From Undibacterium hunanense (GTDB lineage Bacteria > Pseudomonadota > Gammaproteobacteria > Burkholderiales > Burkholderiaceae_D), in contig NZ_JACOGF010000001.1 in NCBI RefSeq assembly GCF_014284335.1, positions 310,001 through 374,000 of the forward strand: a stretch of 64,000 nt of DNA. The letters run 5' to 3'. Under the pieces are notes generated by a model. It was not told where the DNA came from. It saw only the letters and a list, made by a program, of their open reading frames with translations, and did no database searches. Positions 36,240-46,554 of this stretch are shown here, piece after piece. Each line of letters begins with the position of its first letter. The first letter of the stretch is position 1. The position numbers were made by a program, and so were the translations under genes.

Positions 36240-37169
36240 ATGGGTAGCACGATAGGATTAATGCCAATCAAACATGCTGAAATCAGCGTAGGCGAGACTG
36301 TACCCTGGCCTATCTATGATGAGCAGGGGCATTTATTGATGGCCTCCGGTGTCAAGGTAGAAACCCAGAATCAGCTAAACAGCCTGCTGGAACACGGCTA
36401 TTGCAATCCGGACGCAATGTGGGACACCATTCCCTCGAAACTGACACCGGTATCACGTCCTGTATCGGCGCAATCCAGCCCGGCTGCCAGCACGCCTGCA
36501 CCAGCACAAGAGTCGAACAAAGACACGCTCATGGAGCTCGACAGCGTACGCTGGAATGTTGGCGAAACCCTGTATCTGCAAGTCCATGACAATGTCGCCA
36601 CCCGATACACAGTCAAACTGATCGGTTTTGTCAAAAACATGTCGATTCTTGTTACGGCGCCAACAATTGATGGCAGGTCCGTTATCGTCAGAGATGGCCA
36701 GACTTTCATCGTCCGCGCCTTTCCTGGCAAAAGAGCCTACGCGTTTTCGGCGTCTGCCATCAAATCGGTCTACACCCCGCACGCCTATCTGCACATTACC
36801 TACCCCAAGCAAGTGCGCTGCTCGACCATCCGTCAGGGCTCACGTGCTTCAGTCAAAATCATTGCGTCAGTCACCATAGGCGATCCGGAACAAACAGCAG
36901 CAGCAACACTGGGCGATCTGAGCATGGGTGGTGCATCGGGCGTGATTAAAAAATCGCTCGGTAAAAAAGGCGATGTGGGCATTATTAAATTCAAGGTCAG
37001 CGCCGCTGGCAATGACGAATACCTCACGCTGAATTTCATCCTGCGCTCGCAAGCCCCGACCGAAAATGGCCTGGAGTTCAGGCATGGTTTTGAATTCGTT
37101 GATGTATCAGCACAATCGAAGCTGATACTGTCTGCCTTTGTCCATCAGACCCTGGCGGAAATGGATTAA
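36240..37169 (+). CDS. PilZ/flagellar-brake c-di-GMP-binding protein
   Basis: A 309-residue cytosolic protein. Residues about 100-190 resemble the YcgR-type flagellar brake domain (VGETLYLQVHD...). They are followed by a PilZ domain with both c-di-GMP-binding signatures, R198-x3-R202 (RQGSR) and D226-x-S-x-x-G231 (DLSMGG). The first 65 residues are a further module of unknown type, followed by an Ala/Ser/Pro linker. Such proteins couple c-di-GMP to motility, and a chemoreceptor occurs elsewhere in this window. It is monocistronic. Confidence 0.88.
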   Translation: MGSTIGLMPIKHAEISVGETVPWPIYDEQGHLLMASGVKVETQNQLNSLLEHGYCNPDAMWDTIPSKLTPVSRPVSAQSSPAASTPAPAQESNKDTLMELDSVRWNVGETLYLQVHDNVATRYTVKLIGFVKNMSILVTAPTIDGRSVIVRDGQTFIVRAFPGKRAYAFSASAIKSVYTPHAYLHITYPKQVRCSTIRQGSRASVKIIASVTIGDPEQTAAATLGDLSMGGASGVIKKSLGKKGDVGIIKFKVSAAGNDEYLTLNFILRSQAPTENGLEFRHGFEFVDVSAQSKLILSAFVHQTLAEMD

Positions 37170-37243
37170 GTCCGCAAGACCTGACAATAAACACCGCACA
37201 TAATTGTCGCGACTACATCGCTTCACACACAGCAGGCATTGAA

Positions 37244-37299
37244 GCTGAGATTTAAAACTGTGATTTAAAGCTGTGATTCAAAGCTGTGACTCAAAGCTG
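37244..37299. repeat. Four tandem 13-bp units
   Basis: GCTGAGATTTAAA, ACTGTGATTTAAA, GCTGTGATTCAAA and GCTGTGACTCAAA run head to tail from 37244 to 37295, with a fifth start to 37299. They sit in the 369-bp gap between the PilZ gene and the DUF1800 gene. The rest of that gap holds no supported gene. Confidence 0.8.
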
Positions 37300-37538
37300 A
37301 TACTTATGTCATGCCTTGTTGTCGCTGGCATACACCTTGACAAGCAGACCATCAAAGCCTCTCGTCACTGCGAGAACATCAGCCTGCGCGCCACATCATC
37401 TTACGCCTTGTTACACACACCCATAGTTTAAGTAAAACTTCACTGTTTGTTACACTTTATGGCGATCACGTAAAGACCCTTGCATTAAAATTGGTTTTCC
37501 CAAACGAAATTCTCCGGAATGGATAATCAGGAGTCACC

Positions 37539-40031
37539 ATGCCACCTATCCGGCTAAATGCACGCAAACACTATCTTGTTGCCTTATTCGTTCTGGCGCT
37601 CAGCGCCTGCGGTGGCGACGAAAAAACCGCTAGCACCAACACGGCAAATAATCCACCGCCTGCTGCTCCCAGCATGTTGGAACGCCTGTTTGCGCCAGCA
37701 CCTGTGGTGTCGAGTACAACGGTCAGCTTCAGCGGCAACCGTTCGAATTACACCATCACCAAGGTCACTGGCGGCTATACAGTCAAAGACAACGTAGGCA
37801 GCGATGGCACCACCAGCATTACAGCAGATATTCAACAGTTGCTGTTCAAGGATGTATCCGTCAACCTGATCATCGCCGACCTGTCGACGACCATCTCGGC
37901 GACCGATCTGAACGCGATCATTGAACTGTATATTGCCTACTTCAACCGGATTCCCGATGCCAATGGGCTGGCTTACTGGATCAATCAGTTCAAGAGCGGC
38001 GTGAGTATAGAAAAGATCGGTGAATCTTTTTATATCGCAGCGATACAGGATGCGGCGCTGACTGGCTACCTGCCCAACATGACCAATGCCGATTTCGTCA
38101 CGGTCGTTTATAAAAATGTATTGAGCCGCACTCCTCCGGATAAAGCCGGACTGGATTACTGGGTGAATGGCCTGGCCAATGGCACAGTAAGCCGTGGTAA
38201 TGTGGTGCGTTCCATGCTGATAGCCGCCCACGGTTATGCCGGTGATCCGGTATATGGCTGGATCAGCAGCCTGCTGGACAACAAAGACAGCGTTGCCAAA
38301 AATTTCTCCATTCAGCAAGGCCTGAGTTACATCAAAACCGAAGATTCCATCAGCAAGGGTATGACGCTGGCGGCGACCATCTCGGCCAACGATACCAGTG
38401 TTGCCAATGGTCTTATACAGTCACTGGTCGGCTTTCAGACTGCCAGCGGCAATGCACCAACACCAGCACAGGCATCGCGCTTCCTGGCACAAACCAGTTT
38501 TGGCGCCACCAATAATGACATCAATGGCCTGACCAGCAGCAGCTATGATGCCTGGATAGAAAAGCAGTTTGCCATGCCGCAAAAACTGCACCGAAGCTAC
38601 ATGGATGCACAGGCGGCAGGTTTCATCAATGGCTTGAGCGATCTGAGTCAAAACAATTTCTTTGAATCCTTCTGGCAGCAAGCCATTAAGGGGGATGATC
38701 AGTTACGTCAGCGCACCACCTTTGCCCTATCGCAAATTTTTGTGGTCTCTTTCCAGGACAGCACCGTGGCCAACTATCCACGTGGTGTTGCCTCTTACTA
38801 CGATACGCTGGGGGCGAATGCCTTTGGCAATTTCCGTAATCTGCTGGAATCGGTGACCCTGCACCCCATGATGGGCACCTACCTGACTTCCCTGCGCAAC
38901 CAGAAAGAATCCGGCACCCAGGTCCCGGATGAAAACTATGCGCGTGAAGTCATGCAGTTGTTCACCATAGGCCTGTATCAGTTGAATCAGGATGGCAGTT
39001 ATGTACTGAATGCCGGCAAGCCAGTCGAAACTTATTCCAGTGTCGACATCAGCGGCCTGGCCAAAGTTTTCACCGGCTGGAGCTGGGCTGGCCCTGACAA
39101 GAGCGATACCCGCTTCTTTGGCGGCAATGCCGACCCTAACCGGGATTGGCTGCCGATGCAGAGCTACCCGAAATACCATTCGATTTCAGCCAAGACCTTC
39201 CTCGGCACGACCATCGCTGCGCAGTCTGCAGCCAACCCGGAAGCCAGCCTGAAAACCGCACTGGATACGCTGTTCAATCACCCGAATGTTGGCCCTTTCG
39301 TTGGCAAGCAGTTGATACAACGTCTGGTGACCAGTAACCCAAGCCCACAATATGTGTCGCGTGTTGCTGCTGCCTTCAACAATAATGGCCAGGGTGTGCG
39401 GGGTGACATGCGCGCCGTCATCAAAGCCATCTTGCTGGATAATGAAGCACGCAACGACGCCACACTCGCCTATGCCAATACGGGTAAATTGCGGGAGCCG
39501 GTATTGCGTCTGGCGAACTGGATGCGCACTTTCAGTGTCAACTCGACTTCTGGCCGCTTCCTGATGACCAATATGGATGATCCGCTGAGTGGCCTGTCCG
39601 AGACACCGATGCGCTCACCTACCGTGTTCAATTTCTATCGCCCTGGTTATGTACCACCCAATTCCGGCATCGCTTCCGCTGGCCTGGTATCGCCAGAGAT
39701 GCAGATCACCGGTGAAACTTCGGTGGTCGGTTATCTGAATTTCATGCGCGATATTATTCCAAATGGCACGGGTTCTTCGCGTGACGTCAAGGCCGATTAC
39801 ACCAGCATGATAGCCCTGGCAGCGACGCCGGATCAAATGCTGGATCAATTGAATTTACTACTGATGGCAAACCAGATGAGCAGCGGCCTGCGCAGCCAGA
39901 TATTGACTGCCGTGAATTCCGTCACCATTCCCACCAATAACACTGCCAATGCAGATGCAGCGAAAAAGAACCGTGTTTATCTGGCGACATTCCTGACTAT
40001 GGCATCACCTGAATATCTGGTCCAAAAATAA
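37539..40031 (+). CDS. DUF1800 lipoprotein with DUF4214 repeats
   Basis: An 830-residue exported protein. The signal sequence ends in a lipobox (ALSAC, lipid Cys at residue 24). A Thr/Ser-rich beta segment (SGNRSNYTITK..., about 60-110) is followed by two DUF4214-like helical repeats (about 120-170 and 187-235) and the large DUF1800 domain (about 300-830; RFLAQTSFGATNND, MGTYLTSLRNQK). Proteins of this type are nearly always paired with a DUF1501 protein, as here 12 bases downstream. Their joint role is unknown, and cell-envelope or extracellular action is inferred. Confidence 0.88.
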   Translation: MPPIRLNARKHYLVALFVLALSACGGDEKTASTNTANNPPPAAPSMLERLFAPAPVVSSTTVSFSGNRSNYTITKVTGGYTVKDNVGSDGTTSITADIQQLLFKDVSVNLIIADLSTTISATDLNAIIELYIAYFNRIPDANGLAYWINQFKSGVSIEKIGESFYIAAIQDAALTGYLPNMTNADFVTVVYKNVLSRTPPDKAGLDYWVNGLANGTVSRGNVVRSMLIAAHGYAGDPVYGWISSLLDNKDSVAKNFSIQQGLSYIKTEDSISKGMTLAATISANDTSVANGLIQSLVGFQTASGNAPTPAQASRFLAQTSFGATNNDINGLTSSSYDAWIEKQFAMPQKLHRSYMDAQAAGFINGLSDLSQNNFFESFWQQAIKGDDQLRQRTTFALSQIFVVSFQDSTVANYPRGVASYYDTLGANAFGNFRNLLESVTLHPMMGTYLTSLRNQKESGTQVPDENYAREVMQLFTIGLYQLNQDGSYVLNAGKPVETYSSVDISGLAKVFTGWSWAGPDKSDTRFFGGNADPNRDWLPMQSYPKYHSISAKTFLGTTIAAQSAANPEASLKTALDTLFNHPNVGPFVGKQLIQRLVTSNPSPQYVSRVAAAFNNNGQGVRGDMRAVIKAILLDNEARNDATLAYANTGKLREPVLRLANWMRTFSVNSTSGRFLMTNMDDPLSGLSETPMRSPTVFNFYRPGYVPPNSGIASAGLVSPEMQITGETSVVGYLNFMRDIIPNGTGSSRDVKADYTSMIALAATPDQMLDQLNLLLMANQMSSGLRSQILTAVNSVTIPTNNTANADAAKKNRVYLATFLTMASPEYLVQK

Positions 40032-40043
40032 AGGGGATCCATC

Positions 40044-41495
40044 ATGACTAAAGTTAATGCTTCACGCCGCCAGTTTTTGCGTTATTCGTCCGCCCTGGGT
40101 GCCGCCGGGACTATCGGCAGCGCCAGTCTGCCGTTTGCCCTGAACCTCGCCACCATGGGTTCAGCCGCTGCACAGACGTCAACCGGCGGCTACAAGGCGC
40201 TGATCTGCCTGTTCCTGTATGGTGCCAATGACCATGCGAATACCGTGCTGGCAACCGACAGCACCTCATGGACCCAATACACCACCGTACGCACCACCAA
40301 CGAAGCCGGGTCGATTGCCCTGCCGCCAGTGGGCAGTAACGGCGGCGTCTTGCCAATTACCCCCAACACGACGCAGGCAGGCCGCAGTTTTGCCCTGCAC
40401 CCTGCCCTGGGCTCATTAAAGACCCTGTTTGACAGTGGCCGCGTGGCTATCGTCAGCAATGTCGGCCCCTTGATCGTACCGACCACGCTACAGCAATACA
40501 AGGCAGCCAGCGTGCCGTTACCACCCAAGCTGTTTTCCCATAACGACCAGCAATCCCTGTGGCAGGCCTATGCGCCTGAGGGTGCGACTTATGGCTGGGG
40601 CGGACGTATGGGTGATTTGCTGGCAGCCGGCAATGCCTATCCGGTATTTACGGCGATTTCTGCCTCTGGCAATGCAGTGTTCCTGTCCGGGCGTACCGTC
40701 AACCAGTATCAGGTCAGTGCTTCAGGTGCAGTACCTATAGGTGGGCTCACCGGTGCGCTGTTTGGCTCGACTACGGCAGGCAATCCACTGAAGTCCATCA
40801 TCACGACAGACAGCAACAATCTGTTCCAGAAAGAACACGCCAACGTCACCAACCGCTCGATCAACGCACAAAGCCTGCTCAGTCCTGCCATGGCACCGGC
40901 AGGCGGTACCGGGGTACCTAATCCTACCCAATATACCAACCCCAACACAGGTGCTTTGGCAACCAATGGCCTGGCCTCACAATTGCAAACTGTGGCACGC
41001 ATCATCGCTGGCCGCAGTGCACTTGGAGCGCAGCGTCAGGTATTTTTCGTCAGTATGGGCGGTTTTGATACTCATGACTTCCAGCGCACGGCACATGCCG
41101 ATCTGATGGCGAGACTGGCACATGCCATCACCTATTTCGACGGTGTCCTTGGCAGCTTGCAAGGCACGGACATGCGCAATCAGGTCACCATGTTCACCGC
41201 CTCTGATTTTGGCCGGACCTTTACCAGCAACGGCGATGGTACGGATCATGGCTGGGGTTCACACCACTTTGTCATTGGCGGTGCGGTAAAGGGTAAGAAC
41301 ATTTATGGCGAATTCCCGGTCACAGGCCTGAAACATACGCTGGATGTGGGTTCCGGCAGCCTGCTACCGCAAATCTCCGTCGATCAGTATGGCGCCACAC
41401 TGGCAAACTGGTTTGGTCTCAGTACATCGCAGATCAATGATGTCTTCCCGAATATCGTGAATTTCTCCAATCGCAATCTGGGCTTCCTGGGCTAA
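40044..41495 (+). CDS. DUF1501 family Tat-exported protein
   Basis: A 483-residue protein with a twin-arginine signal (SRRQFLRYSSALGAAGTIG, Arg8-Arg9). The DUF1501 body resembles sulfatase/alkaline-phosphatase-fold proteins (GGFDTHDFQR, FTASDFGRTFTSNGDGTDHGWGSHHFV). It is translated from the same operon as the DUF1800 lipoprotein, 12 bases apart. Tat export implies folding or cofactor loading in the cytoplasm. The biochemical function is unknown. Confidence 0.9.
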   Translation: MTKVNASRRQFLRYSSALGAAGTIGSASLPFALNLATMGSAAAQTSTGGYKALICLFLYGANDHANTVLATDSTSWTQYTTVRTTNEAGSIALPPVGSNGGVLPITPNTTQAGRSFALHPALGSLKTLFDSGRVAIVSNVGPLIVPTTLQQYKAASVPLPPKLFSHNDQQSLWQAYAPEGATYGWGGRMGDLLAAGNAYPVFTAISASGNAVFLSGRTVNQYQVSASGAVPIGGLTGALFGSTTAGNPLKSIITTDSNNLFQKEHANVTNRSINAQSLLSPAMAPAGGTGVPNPTQYTNPNTGALATNGLASQLQTVARIIAGRSALGAQRQVFFVSMGGFDTHDFQRTAHADLMARLAHAITYFDGVLGSLQGTDMRNQVTMFTASDFGRTFTSNGDGTDHGWGSHHFVIGGAVKGKNIYGEFPVTGLKHTLDVGSGSLLPQISVDQYGATLANWFGLSTSQINDVFPNIVNFSNRNLGFLG

Positions 41496-41509
41496 AATTC
41501 CGACAAACA

Positions 41510-41547
41510 AAAACACCCTGTTGCCCGGCAAGGCAACAGGGTGTTTT
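41510..41547. terminator. Bidirectional terminator between the DUF1501 gene and glsA
   Basis: AAAACACCCTGTTGCC (41510-41525) pairs perfectly with GGCAACAGGGTGTTTT (41532-41547), with A and T tracts on the outer sides. It serves both convergent genes. Confidence 0.9.
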
Positions 41548-41594
41548 GCTTTCAGGCTGGCAAACAAGCCAGCCAGCAGCAATAATCTGAAAAA

Positions 41595-42515
41595 TCAGAA
41601 AATCGATCTGGCAGTCAGCGTCGTAAAGCGTTCCAGCGCATAGGTGCCTGCCAGTGAATTGCCGGTAGCATCCAGACCCGGTGACCAGACGGCCACGGCC
41701 AGCTCGCCCGGCACCAGCGCCAGTATGCCGCCGCCGACTCCACTCTTGGCTGGCAAACCGACGCGGTAGGCAAAGTCACCTGCTGCATCATAGGTGCCGC
41801 AGGTCAGCATCAGTGCGTTCAGGCGCTTGGCTGAACTGGGATCCAGTATCTGCAGACCACTCCAGGGTATCGTGCCGTGATTGGCCAAAAAACTGCCTGC
41901 CTTGGCCAGTTCAGCACAGGTCATGGTAATGGAGCATTGACGGCAATAACTGTCGATGACTGCCTTGACCGGATTATGCAGATTGCCAAAATCTTTCATC
42001 AGATGGGCGATGGCGTAATTACGATGTGCCGTCATCCGTTCTGACTGGGCAACTGCCATATCAAAGTCCACACTGTTTTCGCCGGCGATGGTGCGGGCAA
42101 ACTGTAGCACCGCAATATCTGACTGCACAAAGCGCCCCGACAGGATATCCGTCATGACCAGCGCACCGGCATTAATGAAGGGATTGCGCGGCTTGCCTTT
42201 TTCATACTCAAGCTGCACCAGGGAATTGAAAGGATTGCCTGAAGGCTCACGCCCCACCCTTTCCCAGATGGCATCGCCTTCACGGGCAAATGCCAGCGCC
42301 AGGGCAAACAGCTTGGTAACGCTTTGCAGCGAAAATTTTTGCCCGCCGTCACCTATCGAATACGTACTGCCGTCGAGGCAATGCACTGCCATGCCAAAAT
42401 GCTGGGCAGAGACCTTAGACAATTCCGGAATGTACGAAGCAACCTTGCCTTGTGACAACAGAGGTTGAACTTCCGCAAAAATCGTCTCAAGGATTGCGGT
42501 GTAATCAGGCTGCAT
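41595..42515 (-). CDS. glsA: Glutaminase
   Basis: A 306-residue serine-dependent glutaminase that hydrolyses glutamine to glutamate and ammonia. The beta-lactamase-fold SxxK motif is visible in SLQSVTKLF. The NPFINAGALV loop and the C-terminal SGVGGGILALVPG are conserved. The gene starts on the same base as the dcd stop ends (TGATG on the minus strand), so it is translationally coupled to dcd. Confidence 0.94.
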   Translation of the reverse strand: MQPDYTAILETIFAEVQPLLSQGKVASYIPELSKVSAQHFGMAVHCLDGSTYSIGDGGQKFSLQSVTKLFALALAFAREGDAIWERVGREPSGNPFNSLVQLEYEKGKPRNPFINAGALVMTDILSGRFVQSDIAVLQFARTIAGENSVDFDMAVAQSERMTAHRNYAIAHLMKDFGNLHNPVKAVIDSYCRQCSITMTCAELAKAGSFLANHGTIPWSGLQILDPSSAKRLNALMLTCGTYDAAGDFAYRVGLPAKSGVGGGILALVPGELAVAVWSPGLDATGNSLAGTYALERFTTLTARSIF

Positions 42516-43081
42516 CAGGTTTTTGGTAAGGTCACGCCAACTTGTCCCTGGTATTTACCGCCACGGTCCTTGTATGAGGTCTCACACACTTCATCACTCT
42601 CAAAGAACAATACCTGCGCACAACCTTCGCCAGCGTAAATCTTGGCTGGCAACGGTGTGGTATTGGAAAATTCCAGCGTGACATAGCCTTCCCATTCTGG
42701 CTCGAACGGTGTGACGTTGACGATGATGCCACAACGGGCATAGGTTGATTTGCCCAGGCAGATCGTCAATACGCTGCGTGGTATGCGGAAATATTCCATG
42801 GTGCGGGCCAGCGCGAAAGAATTCGGCGGGATGATGCAGACATCTCCCTTGAAATCGACGAAAGACTTTTCATCGAAGTTTTTCGGATCAACGATAGTGC
42901 TGTTGATATTGGTAAAAATCTTGAATTCATCGGCGCAGCGAATATCGTAGCCATAAGACGACGTGCCATAGCTGACGATGCGGTTACCATCACGCTCGCG
43001 CACCTGGCCCGGTTCAAACGGCTCTATCATGCCAGTTTGCTCAGCCATACGACGTATCCACTTGTCTGATTTGATGCTCAT
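42515..43081 (-). CDS. dcd: dCTP deaminase
   Basis: A 188-residue enzyme that deaminates dCTP to dUTP, feeding dTMP synthesis. SIKSDKWI at the start, the [16 protein letters not shown] loop, the [14 protein letters not shown] active-site stretch and the C-terminal GGKYQGQVG are all typical. Its stop overlaps the glsA start by one base. Confidence 0.96.
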   Translation of the reverse strand: MSIKSDKWIRRMAEQTGMIEPFEPGQVRERDGNRIVSYGTSSYGYDIRCADEFKIFTNINSTIVDPKNFDEKSFVDFKGDVCIIPPNSFALARTMEYFRIPRSVLTICLGKSTYARCGIIVNVTPFEPEWEGYVTLEFSNTTPLPAKIYAGEGCAQVLFFESDEVCETSYKDRGGKYQGQVGVTLPKT

Positions 43082-43437
43082 CTACTTCTCCTGCCCAATT
43101 GATATTGGCGCGATTTTACGCGAAAACAGCTATATCTAATATGGAATTAGCTCTGAAAAATACAAACAAATTCGAGAAAATCCACCTAAGCCTGGCTGCA
43201 CTGTCTGCCGCAATATCCATTTTTACGGCACCAAAGCAATATCTTCCGCAAATAAGGGATAAATCCACGGGCTTTTCTATTGCCAGCAAGCACGCGGACA
43301 GCCTCTCAGGCAGCAGGGGTAATCAATCAACGAAAAATTAACAAAAAATTACACCAATCACATGCAAGCTTTTGATTTTTCAGCAGAATTTCTTTTGATG
43401 CGCACAAAACAAGCGGGTTTCCGGTACAATCCTGCCC
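43082..43437. other. Divergent intergenic region between dcd and the YgiQ gene
   Basis: About 356 bases. An 80-residue frame on the plus strand (43099-43341) has no recognisable features and is not called a gene. A -10-like TACAAT sits at 43425-43430, only eight bases before the YgiQ start codon. No repeats or terminators are seen. Confidence 0.4.
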
Positions 43438-45843
43438 ATGAACGCTCAGCCTAAAAATCTATTCTCATTCCCACGTTTCCGTCCCGAAGTTGGCGGAAAA
43501 AATACCGCACCCTTTTTACCCATGTCGCGTGCCGAAATGGATGTACTGGGCTGGGATAGTTGCGATGTCATCCTCGTAACGGGCGACGCCTATATCGACC
43601 ACCCCAGTTTTGGCATGGCACTGATTGGCCGCCTGCTGGAACATCATGGCTTTCGCGTCGGCATTATCAGCCAGCCTGACTGGCAGTCAGCCGATGCCTT
43701 CCGTGCGCTGGGCAAACCAAATTTGTACTTTGGCGTGACTTCCGGCAATATGGATTCCATGGTGAATCGTTACACAGCTGACCGCAAGATACGTTCTGAA
43801 GATGCCTATACGCCCGATGGCGACCGTACCAAACGCCCCGATCGTGCGCTGGTGGTCTACGCCCAGCGTGCCCGTGAAGCCTACCCTGACGCAAACGTCG
43901 TTGCCGGCAGCATAGAAGCCAGCCTGCGCCGTATTGCGCATTACGATTACTGGTCTGACAAGGTAAGACGCTCTGTACTGCCAGATTCCAAGGCCGACAT
44001 CCTGCTGTTTGGCAATGCGGAACGTGCATTGATCGACCTGACGCACAGGCTGGCGCAGGGCGAAGCCATCAAGGATATACGTGACTTACGCGGCACCGCC
44101 TTCATGACGCCACGTGGCTGGTTGCCAGATGATGACTGGACAGAAATCAACTCTGTCAAAATCGACACCCCAGGCAAGGTAGAAGCGCATACCGACCCGT
44201 ATGCAATGGTGCCAGAGAAAGAAGCGAAATGCGCCACGGGTGATGCGCCCGCTGCCTCTGAATCTACAGAAGCAAAGCCCGCAGTCAAAGCCGAAACCAA
44301 GGCTGATGTCGTGCAACTGCAGGCCATACGCATCATGAGCCGCGAAGAGCGCCAACTCATGCTGCGTAACAAGCAACACAAGTCTGTGATACGCCTGCCA
44401 TCCTTTGATGAAGTCAAGGAAGATGCTGTCCTGTATGCCCATGCCTCACGCGTATTCCATCTGGAAGCCAATCCTGGCAATGCCAAGGCATTGGTGCAGG
44501 GCCATGGTGACCGCGATGTGTGGCTGAACCCGCCACCGCTGCCACTGGCCATGGATGAGATGGACGGCGTGTATGACCGCGCCTACGCACGGGCACCGCA
44601 CCCTGCCTACGGCAAGTCACGCATACCGGCGTGGGAAATGATACGTTTCTCGGTGAATATCATGCGCGGCTGCTTTGGCGGCTGCACCTTCTGCTCGATT
44701 ACCGAACATGAAGGCCGCATCATACAAAGCCGTTCCGAGCCTTCGATTTTGCGTGAGATAGAAGAAATCCGTGACAAGGTCAAAGGTTTCACCGGTACGA
44801 TTTCCGATCTGGGCGGCCCGACTGCCAACATGTACCGTCTGGCCTGTAAAGATAAAAAGATAGAAGAATCCTGCCGTCGCCTGTCCTGCGTGTACCCAAG
44901 CATCTGCTCCAACCTGGGTACAGATCACAGCAAGCTGATTTCGATTTACCGCAAGGCGCGCGCCCTGCCCGGCATCAAAAAAATACTGGTCAGTTCGGGC
45001 CTGCGTTATGACCTGGCAGTACGTTCACCTGAGTATGTGAAAGAACTGGTAACCCATCACGTCGGTGGCCTGCTGAAAATTGCACCTGAACATACTGAAG
45101 CCGATACCCTGTCGAAAATGATGAAACCCGGCATAGGCAGCTATGACGAGTTCAAGGCCATGTTCCAGAAGTATTCGAAAGAAGCGGGCAAAGAGCAATA
45201 CCTGATACCGTACTTTATCGCCGCCCATCCGGGTTCGACGGATGAAGACATGATCAACCTGGCGATCTGGTTAAAGAAAAATGACTTCAAGCTGGATCAG
45301 GTACAGACCTTCATGCCCACGCCAATGGCACTGGCCACAACCATGTACCATACCCGCAAGAACCCACTGAAGAAAGTAACGGCGGATTCCGAAGTGGTAG
45401 AAACAGCGCGCTCAGGCAAGGTGCGCAAACTGCACAAGGCGCTGCTGCGCTATCACGCACCGGAAAACTGGGAAATCATCCACGAAGCCCTGCAACGCAT
45501 GGGCAGACGCGACCTGATAGGTAGCGGACCACGTCATTTGATCCCATCCCGCCAACCACACATCCCCATCACCATTGATGAAAGTGGTGTTGCCAATGGC
45601 CGACGGATCGCCGCACCCAAAATTGATACTTTTGGCAAAAAACCGGCAGCGCGCCCGAATGCGATGGGCTCAGGTTTAAAAACGGGCTTAAAAACAGGTG
45701 TAAAAACTGCCATGAAGACAGCACCAAAAACAACAGCCAGGGGCGCAAGCAACTCAGCCGCACCTGCTGCGGGCCGTCCGGCGCTCGCCTACAAATCAGG
45801 CAAACCCAAAGCGGCCAGCAGCAATAAATCGGGACGGCGCTAA
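43438..45843 (+). CDS. ygiQ: YgiQ family radical SAM protein
   Basis: An 801-residue radical SAM enzyme of the YgiQ (UPF0313) family. The N-terminal part ([34 protein letters not shown], about 28-60) is the family hallmark. The 4Fe-4S/SAM motif is C411-x3-C415-x2-C418 ([10 protein letters not shown]). A low-complexity insert lies near residues 258-300. The basic tail after about residue 740 has a repeated four-residue xxKT pattern. The reaction is unknown. No Shine-Dalgarno precedes the ATG, and a TACAAT box lies eight bases upstream, so the mRNA may be nearly leaderless. Confidence 0.92.
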   Translation: MNAQPKNLFSFPRFRPEVGGKNTAPFLPMSRAEMDVLGWDSCDVILVTGDAYIDHPSFGMALIGRLLEHHGFRVGIISQPDWQSADAFRALGKPNLYFGVTSGNMDSMVNRYTADRKIRSEDAYTPDGDRTKRPDRALVVYAQRAREAYPDANVVAGSIEASLRRIAHYDYWSDKVRRSVLPDSKADILLFGNAERALIDLTHRLAQGEAIKDIRDLRGTAFMTPRGWLPDDDWTEINSVKIDTPGKVEAHTDPYAMVPEKEAKCATGDAPAASESTEAKPAVKAETKADVVQLQAIRIMSREERQLMLRNKQHKSVIRLPSFDEVKEDAVLYAHASRVFHLEANPGNAKALVQGHGDRDVWLNPPPLPLAMDEMDGVYDRAYARAPHPAYGKSRIPAWEMIRFSVNIMRGCFGGCTFCSITEHEGRIIQSRSEPSILREIEEIRDKVKGFTGTISDLGGPTANMYRLACKDKKIEESCRRLSCVYPSICSNLGTDHSKLISIYRKARALPGIKKILVSSGLRYDLAVRSPEYVKELVTHHVGGLLKIAPEHTEADTLSKMMKPGIGSYDEFKAMFQKYSKEAGKEQYLIPYFIAAHPGSTDEDMINLAIWLKKNDFKLDQVQTFMPTPMALATTMYHTRKNPLKKVTADSEVVETARSGKVRKLHKALLRYHAPENWEIIHEALQRMGRRDLIGSGPRHLIPSRQPHIPITIDESGVANGRRIAAPKIDTFGKKPAARPNAMGSGLKTGLKTGVKTAMKTAPKTTARGASNSAAPAAGRPALAYKSGKPKAASSNKSGRR

Positions 45844-45885
45844 GTTGGTTCCATGATGTATCAAAAACATCATTCCATATAGATC

Positions 45886-45916
45886 AAAGCTGCGTTTTTC
45901 AACGCAGCTTTTTTTT
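45886..45916 (+). terminator. Rho-independent terminator after ygiQ
   Basis: AAAGCTGCGTT (45886-45896) pairs perfectly with AACGCAGCTTT (45901-45911) around TTTC, followed by further T residues. Confidence 0.9.
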
Positions 45917-46001
45917 CAGCATTTGCCTCCCATACTGTAGCGCTGATGTAAAATCAATTCATTGCTTGCAGCAACTTCAGGCCCCTTAGCAAGGAGATAG
46001 T

Positions 46002-46292
46002 ATGAAGCACATGAAAACAGTTTTGATACTTGAGCATACCGAAGAAGTGTTCGACAAGCTCACCTGTGATGTCTGCGGCGCTGAATCCCACTGGGATGAA
46101 AACTGGGGCAGCAAGGAACATGAAAAAATCATCACCACGCTCAACCTGGAAGAGGAAGAGTCCTTCCCCAATGGCGGGCAATCGACCCTGACGCAATACC
46201 ATATCTGTCCACCCTGCTTCAAAAACCATCTGGCAAAATGGATGGAAAGTCACAGAAATAGCGCGCCAACGGTGAGTAAATCAGTCTGGTGA
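46002..46292 (+). CDS. Small CxxC-containing protein of unknown function
   Basis: A 96-residue soluble acidic protein. It has two CxxC pairs, CDVC (about 22-25) and CPPC (near residue 70), spaced as in zinc-binding proteins. An ideal AAGGAG lies six bases upstream of the ATG. I do not recognise the family; structural zinc and protein or nucleic-acid binding are only guesses. It is monocistronic, between the ygiQ terminator and prfB. Confidence 0.75.
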   Translation: MKHMKTVLILEHTEEVFDKLTCDVCGAESHWDENWGSKEHEKIITTLNLEEEESFPNGGQSTLTQYHICPPCFKNHLAKWMESHRNSAPTVSKSVW

Positions 46293-46554
46293 TATCTGGT
46301 AATGATGCTTGACAATAAATAATGCGGGCATCGGTCTGTGGGCGGCACATGCACAGGCCACCCTGCCTGCCAATTGCGACTCCCCGCGCAAGCTGTGTCA
46401 AGAAGTACAACGCTCCCACCCGAAATACGGCCAAGGTCAGTACTTCAACTGACATTCTTGCAGTTTATACATATGTTCAGCGCCTAATTTACTCATGCAG
46501 ACGCATGCCAAGGTATAATGCAAGGTTTGATTGCATTAGAAAAGAATACCTATC
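46293..46554 (+). promoter_or_regulatory. Leader region of prfB
   Basis: About 262 bases without a supported gene. A TATAAT-like -10 element lies at 46514-46519, 36 bases ahead of the prfB ATG; the matching -35 is weak (TTTACT at 46488-46493, long spacer). Nothing else stands out. Confidence 0.4.

Noticed and set aside
43099-43341. An 80-codon plus-strand frame between dcd and ygiQ
   Set aside because: There is no ribosome-binding site, no similarity that I recognise, and a low-complexity polar end; treated as non-coding.
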